Shown: positions 1-10,369 of the stretch, piece by piece
How the letters are laid out: each line of letters begins with the position of its first letter
How positions within the stretch are numbered: the first letter of the stretch is position 1
Assembly: GCF_000003605.2 (NCBI RefSeq)
Contig: NW_003134345.1
Coordinates: forward strand, 2,843-40,117
DNA length: 37,275 nt
Direction: 5' to 3'
From: Saccoglossus kowalevskii
Lineage: Eukaryota > Hemichordata > Enteropneusta > Harrimaniidae
Notes under the pieces: generated by a model
The model's database searches: none
Seen by the model: the letters and a program-made list of their open reading frames with translations, nothing else
Told to the model about the DNA's origin: nothing
Made by a program: the position numbers and the translations under genes

Positions 1-681
1 CTAGGAAGGTACCAAACAATTTATTATTATTCATTTTTTTTACATTCATTTTATCTATAATATTCAATGCCAGTGGTTGGACAATTACGTAACATGAAAC
101 TATTATATAAAGTATATCAGTCTTGTTTGTGCTGCGTATTGTCCTGATAGAATAACATTATTGCATAATGTGTGGCAGCGCGTATAGTTGTCATAAAATA
201 ACTGGGTTGAACAAGTAAGTTTTGAACTTGACAACTAATGAGTACATTTTGAACATTAAAAAAACACAGTACAAATACGATATCCACGTAAAAATCATTT
301 TCAACTTACTTTGCTGACAGTATCATACTGACTTAACAGCTCCTATATCCATGATATCAGTTTCCATGACAACCAATATATTTATCGTAGTGAAAAACGG
401 AAATTACAGTGAAACAAGTTATATATTTCAGTGACAATAATATTAAGAATATTAACCATATAAACTATATACATGTACACGGGTCAGGGATTGTTGTGTA
501 ATTCTTTTATATCAGTGGCAACAGTAATATTGATAATATCAACCAAAATACTGTATACGTGGTGACAGATACTTTTAATATAGTATAACACTTCATAAAT
601 ATATATCCGTCATTGCTTATGTTAGTATAAGTAACGAGTATAAGCTCTAATATTGTTTTCAAATATGATCGTTACTCTCAC
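1..681. other. intron 2 of ABAT copy B (partial)
   Basis: AT-rich sequence with no coding homology that I can see. It precedes, in plus coordinates, the exon at 682-770 and would be its downstream intron. Confidence 0.6.
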
Positions 682-770
682 CTTAGACCGTGGTCCAGGA
701 ACAGTGGTCTTCATTAATGGCGCTTCATACTCGTCAGGAATCAGCTTTGTCACTTGTGACACACATCTAA
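682..770 (-). CDS. ABAT-like: ABAT paralogue (copy B) exon 2; gene continues beyond base 1
   Basis: With a TATAG acceptor and an AAG|GTGAGA donor, this 89-nt exon encodes 29 full codons starting RCVSQVTKLIPDEYEAP and ending [10 protein letters not shown], clearly homologous to exon 2 of copy A. The start and end phases are identical (2 nt of a split Val, then phase 0). It lacks about six residues between VTKL and PDEY relative to copy A. There is no stop and both splice sites are intact, so it looks like part of a living tandem duplicate rather than a relic. Exon 3 onward would lie at coordinates below 1. Confidence 0.85.
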
Positions 771-1655
771 CTATAGTAACAAATATCACCAATTAAAAAA
801 AACTGGCACGGATGCAATTTAATCCTACTCACACATGAAACTACTCAGGATTATCGAATTATACAGTCATATCAATCCCTACATCATCTGTAATTAATAA
901 CGATCATAACAAAATGAAAATAATCGTCCTTAATACATGCATGACCAATCCTGATTGTCTATAACACATTTCTCGATATAGAGTGACAGGCAGTATTAAT
1001 CGAAGATATTTGCATAATTTTGAGTAAAGTTAACTCATTAGTTAATGACGATACTATTTAGCAATCATTTATTTGAATGCAACGTAATTATTCTGAAATA
1101 AATATTGTTTTAAATCGTACTCATTGTGTATTGTACTTGATTGGTGAAACACAACTGTCACGCTACCGCGTAATTGGTAAAGAATAGTTGAATTATTTGA
1201 TTGCATTTAAAGTTTCTCTTCCTTATTTGATGTTCACTGAACTGGAATCAATGTCTGCATATAAAAAAAACATTGAAACTCCTTCTGCAAATACTGTGAA
1301 TGCCCACATTGATTTATGTGCGAATATAGCATTCACTTCGATGAAAGCATACACACATTCCATTACGATTCAAGCAAACACGCTCATAACCATTTATAAT
1401 ATGTGTTCTAGCAAAGCTGTGCGCAGTGTCATTGACTTAAACTATTATTTCCAATAATTGTTTCTAATGATGTCTGTGTGATAAACATACTTGAATTAGT
1501 GCTTGCAAGAGGAACGCAATTGCAATGAAGATTTAATGATGCTCATAGTCTGGCGGTTATTCTACGTGGAGAGGTGAATTGAATACATTATCCACCCCCT
1601 GTGATTCGTGAATACACATATGTCACTGTCTATGTGTGAACGGTTACAGGTCGAT

Positions 1656-1736
1656 GTTCCGAGGGTTCATTGGTCCGAGGCTTCATTGGTCCGAGGGTTC
1701 ATTAGACCGAAGGTTCAATATTCCGAGGGTTCTAAG
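1656..1736 (+). repeat. 16-bp tandem repeat cluster, about 5 units
   Basis: Units of the form tccgagggttcattgg are repeated with small changes (ggcttcattggtccg, ggttcattagaccg, ggttcaatattccg). An inverted cluster of the same unit lies 1.5 kb away, suggesting subterminal repeats of a mobile element, but I found no terminal inverted repeat or target duplication. Confidence 0.7.
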
Positions 1737-3220
1737 TATTTATTGTTAATTAATTGTCTAACTAACTTCTCAAAAGATGTAATAAAGTATTAGGTGATGT
1801 GGTTATCGTTCCACCCAGAAAAAGCAAACAAAAGGAAAAGAAAAACCACAATGACGAACAATTGTGTTTATAACTGCCATTGAAATTCTGTGGACACCCT
1901 AAAGTTCTATACAATTTAAAAGGTTTAGTAGACGCTTCTTTTAGTTTGTGTTTACTTTGTGGTTGCATTCCTTCACAGAGTGAACCTGTGCATCATCGGT
2001 TGGCATACGCACTAAAACACAAGCTAAACACGACAGTTGAGTAACAAAACATCGTTGTAGTCTACACACAGTATCAGACTTTTACTCTCTGTGCAATGTT
2101 CTATAGTTGCTACCTCATTTCTTTATTTAGTGGGAAAGGAGTAATTAAGAGGCTTACTGTTGTTTATGTTTCAATATAGAGTTACGATGATGTTAATAAA
2201 AACATAAGTGTATTTAAGTGTATTTAACGCATAGTCTGATTAAAATAAGACCTTATTAGGCTTTTTTTAAATATTTATTATGTTTATTATACACCTGTCA
2301 CTGTAACGCCGTAATTTACAGCGTGTCGTAATTTTGCGTATTACACTGGGTATTTTATCCTAACATATTAAGCGTCCTCTAATAATAATAAACAAACATG
2401 GCTGCCTTCGGGGTTTGACTAGACCCCTCACAAAACAGTTTACTAAATCTGTTCTAAACGTTTTGGATTTCGCCATTCCAATGATGTATTCCTTGGAGAA
2501 AAAGATTTATAAATAATAAGGTTATTACAAGGATATTGCAAAATATGCACAGTACGCGTGCATACTTTGTATTAGTATTATTAGATCGCCAAAGCCCGTG
2601 GCAATCAGACTAATGAAAATGATTATATATGTTTGCGAAAAATTAAAAAAATTAAAATAAATTAACTAAAAAAGCTCTGATGCCTTCAATGATTGTATAT
2701 ACAATTTTCAGGCTGACATTGCGTTTCTTTTTTTGGAATAAATATTGGTGTATATATTGCAACTACCCAGGTATAAAAATGGTCACATTATTTAGGGCTC
2801 AGGGGAACCTCTCTACCCAGCTATATATCACTACCCCACCCTCCCAGGAAGCAACCCGCAAGACGATGAAGACTTTCAAAGAAAGAAACATCTATCTGTC
2901 CGAAAAACAGAATCTGCAGCTGTGCATCCAATCAGTAATATAACTTAATGATGATTAAATATAAATTTGGACAGTAAAACTATAACATTTATTACATGCA
3001 CTGGTTATGAATGAGTAACACAAAAGATCACCAACATTTTTGGAAATGTAATATTTCCGATAATGTTTTATTAATTTAGCTAACAAACGCATGAAATATA
3101 AATACATAAAAACTAACTTCTAAATTAGTCCGACGATTTTCTTGGAATAAAAAAATATATTGAGATTGCAAAATATGTTTAAAATTTTACAATAAATGAG
3201 ATTCCTTTGTCATTCAAGGC

Positions 3221-3280
3221 CGTCGGACTAATGAACCTTCAGACCAGTGAACCCTAGGACCAATGAACCCTTGGAATAGC
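3221..3280 (-). repeat. 16-bp tandem repeat cluster, inverted relative to 1656-1736, about 4 units
   Basis: On the minus strand the units read ggttcattggtccta, ggttcactggtctga and ggttcattagtccga, the same motif as the cluster at 1656-1736. Short hairpin-forming sequences follow: a ccccttccgcggagggg palindrome near 3303 and acatct/agatgt arms near 3333. Confidence 0.7.
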
Positions 3281-3920
3281 GAGCTGTCTCCTTGTGAACA
3301 CGCCCCTTCCGCGGAGGGGAGTCGATAAACAAACATCTATAAACAGATGTATGAACACTATAAATGGGTGTAACCATTTCATCAAGAAGATTAAAGACTA
3401 CCCACCCCAAAAATATGTAAAACGCTTATAAGCTGCAGCAAACTATTTAACTGCGTTCGATAATAGAATGGCTTCTGGGTTCTAGTTGAATGACAAAGGA
3501 GCAATTTGCACAGGCTAGAGTATATTGAATGCATTCATGCCTGTATTCGCTCTCATTATGAAACATGCATTAAGTGGTTGTAGTTATATGGTTTGCAACA
3601 CTCACGTACGATTTTAGTTCCATCGAAATGGAATGGTCTATTTGACCTTGAAATGTATGTCAATATCACATGTAAAATACGAGTCGCGACAATTCCAATG
3701 CCATGTATCTGAAAACGTTTATGATGTTCAATATCCACACTCAACATTTATTGCATCGTGGTCTAATTATATATTAATATATTGCAGTGAACATTCAGAA
3801 CGGTAGCCCAGCTCCCGCCCCTTCTAACCGCAACCATTTTGCAGCGACGGACTACATGTAGTACTTCCGGGCTATACGTCAAAATGCGGCAATGACAATC
3901 GAGAATTAACAGATCCCTAC

Positions 3921-3990
3921 CTTGTAAGAACCGTTCAGTGTTACACGACGGCAACCGACAGCAAGCTCTTCCAATCTTTAACGAAGACAT
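3921..3990 (-). CDS. ABAT paralogue (copy B) exon 1, start and putative transit peptide
   Basis: An open frame from ATG (A at -3) of 23 codons plus one base, ending in a CAAG|GTAGGG donor of phase 1. Joined to the exon at 682-770 it makes Val24 and reads on into RCVSQVTKL, just as Val25 joins RCVSHARKL in copy A. The peptide starts MSSLKIGRACCRL; it is basic and Cys-rich with one acidic residue, plausible as a mitochondrial presequence. It shows no sequence identity to exon 1 of copy A; length, phase, start context and distance to exon 2 (3.15 kb versus 3.64 kb) are what link it. Confidence 0.65.
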
Positions 3991-5599
3991 CGTTTGAGTG
4001 ATTCTCTGGTCTTTGGCAACGTCTTTATGTCAGTCTGTAATCGCTATAAGATGGGTTCAAAGATCACGTAGTTCAGTGACAAAAGCATGGCACTGTACGT
4101 GAACTGGAACGTCACCAGAGCCCAGTGTTTCACAGCCCGTAAAATTAATTGTTAAATATGTGACTTTTGGGGAAACTTGTTATGTTTGTTAATTTAATGA
4201 GACACGTTTAACTTAAAGTGTGCACATTATTACGCGGGTTCCATGTGGACATAGATGGCGCTCTCGATAACAATCTTGTAGAGATGCAGTTTCCCTGACA
4301 GGTATTTTAATTAGTTAATTAGGAAACCAAGATGACCTCCCTTGTCCACAAAACTATATATTTTCGGAAAGCTTATTGCATGAATTTTAAAGTTTTGTTA
4401 GTATTTTATTTTTATGGACACTGTAGTTTGAAATATGCACAAAAATGTGCTTTTTTGGTCAAAAGTGATTTTAAAAAAATTAGCTTATAAACCATGCTTC
4501 TGTTTCCTGTCAAAATTGGTCTATGGGTACATCTGTTTACTATGAAGAAAGCGCCGTCTTGAAAACTGTCTACCAGTTGTCAATTTTGTAGGGCAGCAGC
4601 TCAAATTTCACTACTTCAAGTTTATGCATAAATTAACACCCAGGCTAGTTGTCTGTACGATTGCTGTAACACTATTCAACTAAAAACAATGCCCCGACGG
4701 CGTTTTGGAGATAAACACATTGTCAATCATTTGTGAAAATTACAAAACAAAAGGTCAAAGCGTCTAGGAGCTATTTTTTTTAAAGTTCTTGAACGTGCAC
4801 TAAAAAGAAGCTGAGATAATTGCTAATTTGCATAACAATTCACTCAGTAAGAAGTTTGCTAATGCTCATAAATAAATGGCTGTAACAGTTCCAAATTTAA
4901 ATGTATTATCGTTTTGTAAAAAGTTAAATACAGTGCATAATATGGAGATCCCGTCATTTCTTTTTTTCACCATGTTTTTTTTTTATTATTTATGTACAGC
5001 CTTGCTAAATCTTGCTCAGCATTCAAATAATTTTGCACCTGTTATCTATATTTTAAAATCGTTTTTTGAGTATGTTCCACTATTCACAATTCTACAAAAT
5101 TTCAACAGTCTATAGCCAAGACTTTTTGGAAAATATCACTCCCAAGTGCCCTAGAACCTGCATCTCTACCTTATGAGAGTATACGAAACCTGCATTTCTA
5201 ACCGTTGTACAATCTGGGACAGTGACAACCTAAAGACGATAGGTATTTAAATTCTTTCCCATTCAGTAAATTTAATATCAAAAATGTAATATTGTTTATA
5301 ATAAAACATTTGAACAATATTCATTGTTCGAATGTAGTAAAGGAAAATAAACAATTCTTTAAACATACTTCAACTGTAACATTTATAATTAAAATTATTA
5401 TTTATTTCAGGCCAAAAAGTCCTATATACAATACATTAAAAACACCAACACTAATAAATACAGCGTCTGAAATTAGTCCAAAACTTAAGAAAAAAACACA
5501 GAGTTGACAAGTAAGAATTAAAACATTATCGCTCGTAAAAAGGCGCTGACAGACTTTTACAACTCCTTGCGCTGAAGAGATTCAAAGTTAAAAAATATT

Positions 5600-5621
5600 T
5601 CTATTCTATTCTATTCTATTC
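5600..5621 (+). repeat. (ctatt)n microsatellite
   Basis: About four perfect units of ctatt. It follows an A-rich stretch, as seen at tails of short retroelements, but no element body is recognisable. Confidence 0.8.
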
Positions 5622-7183
5622 ATAAGATCAATCGAATGGCGTTATTATAAACCACTCGTACTATATTTGCGATAATCACACCAAACATCAGTCAAACAAT
5701 AGATACTGTATAAATAAGATTACTTACAATTACAATCTGAAATTTTAGTAAATTTCCCTGATATAAAGTTTGCCTTAGCATAAATACACCTCAAATGTCC
5801 CTTCATGTCAGCTTCATTCTTGCCATCTGATGACACCATATAACGCAGGCACTTTTTACTGGGACGAAAACCAAAGGTTTGCCATATAAGTACATATACG
5901 CTTGGTATCATTGGCTGTCCCATATTCTTAGTCTTAGTAGTGTGGAAGAGAAACTCTTTCTTTACCAGTCTCTTTTACAAGCTTTTTCAATGATTTGATA
6001 GAAGGTGAAATTAACAACATATCATATGATTAAAAATATGATTCATCTTACCAGCCAAATGACACCCAACACCTGCATACTAGTACTGAGATAGTCAAAA
6101 TAAATTGAAAACAACGTCGACGAAGGAATGCTTTATTGTCGGACTCCGTTGTGCACTCTAAAGGACACAGATATTTCTGAAGCACTTCGAATACAAAAAA
6201 GTTTGACCTCGGTACCAATACAATAAACAACGCACAATGAATAAATGTACCCCCTGTCAAGTCCTTTTTTGAATAATAATAATAATACCTTGTCAAATGG
6301 TTTTTACCACGTTTAAATAAACTGTTCAATTATAATGCACAATTCAAATAATTTCGAAATAACAAATACAATCAACATATCTATAGTTATTTACTCTTAT
6401 GATAGTTTTATCTTTAACAATTTGGCAAATCATTGTATTCATAAAATAGTCTGGTAGATGCGCGTGCACAAATAATGCAGTAAAGACAAGTCTAATAAGA
6501 CACATAATATTTAATCATCAAATATGACATATTTCGAGCACAGACTGTTTTTTCCGACATATTTCCCTTTTTTCAATTTATTAAGAGCTACTTTGATTTC
6601 ATTACAGGTAACCATCATATCGTCATGGTATGTCACGTCACTCACAACATATATCAACTAATTTTTGTTTTCAAGTTGGTAATTTGTTACAGATCAGAGG
6701 AGAGCTTTATAGTGCTTTTCCCACATTACTAATGTTTGTTTGCCCGTCACAACCCCTTATAGTAGATGGTGAATGGCTAACGTTGTTAGTCATACTATCA
6801 ACTGAATTCCAAATGTGCTTCGATTTGCCTTTCGATAACGTATGAGCTTGTTCGTCGTTTCTCTCACACATACAAACCATTTGAATTTTGCTCGGATTTT
6901 ACGCATCAATTCATAAAGTGGTCCAGTAGAGGTCTTCCATTAATTACCCACATCTTATTAATAAATGCATCCCTAGCAATGTCACGAACTTGGCCATTCC
7001 ATCCCTGGAACTTGTGTCATCGTTTAGAGTTGACAGTTGGTATAGCAGTGGCGGCGGCACCGGGACATGGTGAACAGACCCCCCCCCCCCCGTGCCACTG
7101 CCTCTGTTAAGTATTTTAACTGCTGCATGGTTGAACAATGTCAGTACAGTAAGATTTACGAGTGATTATATGGTCTCCAAGTG

Positions 7184-7640
7184 TACGCCCATTTTTTAGA
7201 AACCACGCCCACTTTTGCGAAACCTCGCCCAAATTGTAGTAACTTGATGTTCAATTAACAGTTAAAAACATAGATTGTTACTGTTGTTTAACGTCCATAT
7301 TTAGTAACTCCAAATTTAATTAATAATTAAGCGAACTTCGAGTCACGGGCTACATATTTTGTTTTGTTTTATTTAACGTGTTATGACTCCCCTAACTCGA
7401 AATTCGGTTAATTGTTAACTGTTAATTAACATTTGAGTTACTAAATTTGAGCTTTTTTGCTCGTAACTCGATGTTTGGTTAACAGTTAATTAAAGTTCGA
7501 GTTACTAAATGTGGACGTTCAAAAAATACAAAAATGTATGTTGCCGTAACTCGAAGTTCTGTTAGCAGTTAATTAAACATCGAGTTACAATTTCGATGAG
7601 GTCTTGCAAAAGTGGGCGTGGCTTCTAAAATATGGGCGTC
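7184..7640. mobile_element. foldback / MITE-like element with ~45-bp terminal inverted repeats
   Basis: The left arm (7184-7228) contains acgcccattttttagaaacc and cacgcccacttttgcgaaac. The right arm (7591-7640), read on the other strand, gives acgcccatattttagaagcc and cacgcccacttttgcaagac. The ~360-bp interior is filled with alternating-strand variants of a core like taactcgatgttcggttaac and agttaattaaagttcgagtt, so the whole unit could fold on itself. No ORF and no obvious target duplication. Confidence 0.75.
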
Positions 7641-10176
7641 ATCTTTGTAACTCGATGTTTTCGTTACTCAATGCTCGTTACTCGATGTCCGTAATTCGAA
7701 TCATTCAGCATCTCAATAGCATAACGGCAACTCGTGATCAGTACGTTATTTAGTGTATTTAAACAGAAGCTGGACAGTCTTTGACCGGTACCTACTAACT
7801 TAATGTTGAGTCACCTTAGACCATTTCAGCACGTTTCTCTGGTAATTTCCAAGTCGAGGCTGGGATTCAAATCGAGTCAGAGGGTGTACTAAGGCAGTGA
7901 TCTAATCACCCTGTATTACCATGAGCCTCGCTGTAATATGTAACACTTTCAGTGGATATATCATATTCATTGCAGAAGTTTCGCGACCAAATAACGATCT
8001 TAGATTTGCATTCAAAAAAATATTTGAACAAGTTGGTAAATATGTACACAATACGAGTATATTTCTATACTCAGTACAGAGTTTCACACCAACAGTTAAA
8101 TACAGTTTTTAAATCAAGGCCAAGTGGAAATAACATACCTAATTTTAAATCGTGTAGTATAGAGAAATATACAATCCACCGTACTGCACCGAACCGCGCC
8201 ATTGCACGTTCCTAATGTATAGAAAATGGTTAGTTAGAGCAAAAATTCTACAAATCATCTATTTTCCTTGCATTGCCTTGAGCTATTGCTACTTGCTACC
8301 TTGTATTTCTTTGGAATATGACATGGAAATTTAACAAAAAGTGGATTAAATCACCTTTCCAGATTGTTAATACAAAACCAATATTTTCAAATTATAGTGG
8401 CCGACGAAATAGCATGGCATTATTTTTGTTATAGATAATCAAATGAAGTTCGTGTCAGAACCAACCATTGTGCAAATTCATTCACATTTGTAAGCACAAT
8501 TATCTCACAGTAATAAAATTGGCACGTTTCGGTCAGTGAACTGTCAGTCACATGGCGCGGAATTGTTGCAGGTTGTTACCCAATTGCAAATGTTATTCTT
8601 GGGTCCCACATGGCGGCCCTGTGTTATAAATGAAACTCCATGCATTTATAGAATCTATACAGAGAATATAGATCGTATATCCAGCTGCCTGATTGGTGGA
8701 AATGGTCCACTGCTTTATTCGAATTAATCATGGTATTTAGAATATGATGGAAGAAATGCCAAAACCAAATCTCGCTTTCGACCTAAGGTAAATAAAAGCC
8801 TCAATTATATTTACGACTGCCCTCTTCCGGTGTATAGTGCGAAGATTTGTAAACATTTAGAATTGTCAACATTTAGAGTTAGATGATTTTTACAATTCTT
8901 TTGGATACCCATGATCATACCATTACATATTGTTACTTACATGCACGTATTTGTGTGTCACGCCCTCATCCAGATTAGGTTGGGAGATACAATTAGAAAT
9001 TAAAATGAAATGATAACATATTTTTGATGATTTTGACAAAATCCCCTACATGGAACACATGCTACCAAACAATGACATGGAATCCAGAGTTTCCTTTGTA
9101 TTGGCATCAGGTCTTGATTGCTTTATATTATTGTTCATATTTCTTATACAGATTTATTCAAAAAAAATACATTATGACCAAGTACGGCACACTACCTGCT
9201 GTGGTAAATGCGTTGTTTTTTTTAAATTACTTATTACTTATTTTAGTCATTTCTATTCTTGCACATACTCCTTTGCTTTCTAAAAAAGTGATATATAAAT
9301 GAATTTCTGGGTTAAAACTGCAAGAAATGTGGCAGTATTTTATTTGACATTAACAGCATAGACATCAGCCATAAACTATGATGTTCTAATATTCACATTA
9401 CAACAACATCAATTAGTGTTTTGAAATTAACTTACATTGCATAAAACCTACAACCTACAGCTGTAATAACGTGATAAAAGTACACATTAAATCACGGTCA
9501 TATTGTTACTACGTGTGTGTGCACTGGAATTGAGTCCCAAGCAAAGATAACAACACACTCTAAAAACGCAAAGGCTTATGGGTAGACGCTTGTTTGTAAA
9601 CAATGACACGCTATGGCTATCTGACGCATGTGCAGGTGACGACTCCCCCACTTTAATATACTTATGATTCAGCTAACCTAAATAATATTACACTATATAA
9701 AACTGGAATTCTTTGTTTCATCAGCTGCAATTAAGGTATTCATTAAATTTTATTCATCAAAACTGATAACTGAGAGAACCAACCGTAATTATTATTACAT
9801 ATTCAATTATACACCCTATTATTGACACATTATCAAATAAATATCAGACAAGAGGTATTTATATTTCTGGAGGTCAAATGTAGCAAATAATAAGAAAATG
9901 TAAAATTTAAAAACTTGTATCGTACATTTGTAAACCATAAGTAATTTGAAACATAAAAATCATAATAACTACATTTAACAAGCAGTCATGTATTAGAAAG
10001 ACATACCTGACAAGCTTGGAAAACACAATATGTAAACAATGTTACCAAAACTAAATTGAAGAACACGAAAAAGAAAGTTATTTAGTAAAACAAATATTCC
10101 AGAAAATGTAAAATATGATATCCAGATATTTAAATATAAGTTGAAGTGATTACACAATAATAAGCTAAGATATTAT

Positions 10177-10182
10177 TTTAAT
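10177..10182 (-). terminator. candidate polyadenylation signal ATTAAA for ABAT copy A
   Basis: The first common poly(A) hexamer variant after the stop codon on the minus strand, 63 nt downstream. A canonical AATAAA lies further on at 9749-9754 and would give a 3' UTR of about 0.5 kb. The surroundings are very AT-rich, so either match could be chance. Confidence 0.3.
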
Positions 10183-10244
10183 TGAGAAATAGCAATTACT
10201 AAAATGTATTAATAATATTATTGTAATTACAATTATTAATTGCT

Positions 10245-10369
10245 TCACATTTTCATTTCTTCCAGTACTTCATCAAATGTCTCAAACATAATATCAGCGT
10301 GGTGTTTTTGGAAAACCAGTGTTGGTCTGAATCGAATAGTTCTCACTCCACAACAACCGACATTAACAC
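10245..10369 (-). CDS. ABAT: ABAT exon 15 (C-terminus and stop)
   Basis: Residues 466-506 and a TGA stop. [17 protein letters not shown] matches [16 protein letters not shown]; Arg478 corresponds to Arg445 of the pig enzyme. The protein ends EVLEEMKM. The acceptor is CTTTTTCAG. Confidence 0.95.

Larger units (their letters stand above)
771..3920. other. intron 1 of ABAT copy B
   Basis: A 3150-nt intron inferred from the two copy B exons. It holds two oppositely oriented clusters of a 16-bp repeat (1656-1736 and 3221-3280). Short open frames inside show no recognisable protein. Confidence 0.6.
3991..10244. other. intergenic region between the two ABAT copies
   Basis: About 6.25 kb between the start of copy B and the stop of copy A. 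No protein I recognise is encoded; the open frames are short and AT-biased. It contains a pentanucleotide microsatellite (5600-5621), a poly-C tract (7078-7091) and the foldback element at 7184-7640, and should include the promoter of copy B just above 3990 and the poly(A) site of copy A below 10245. Confidence 0.6.
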
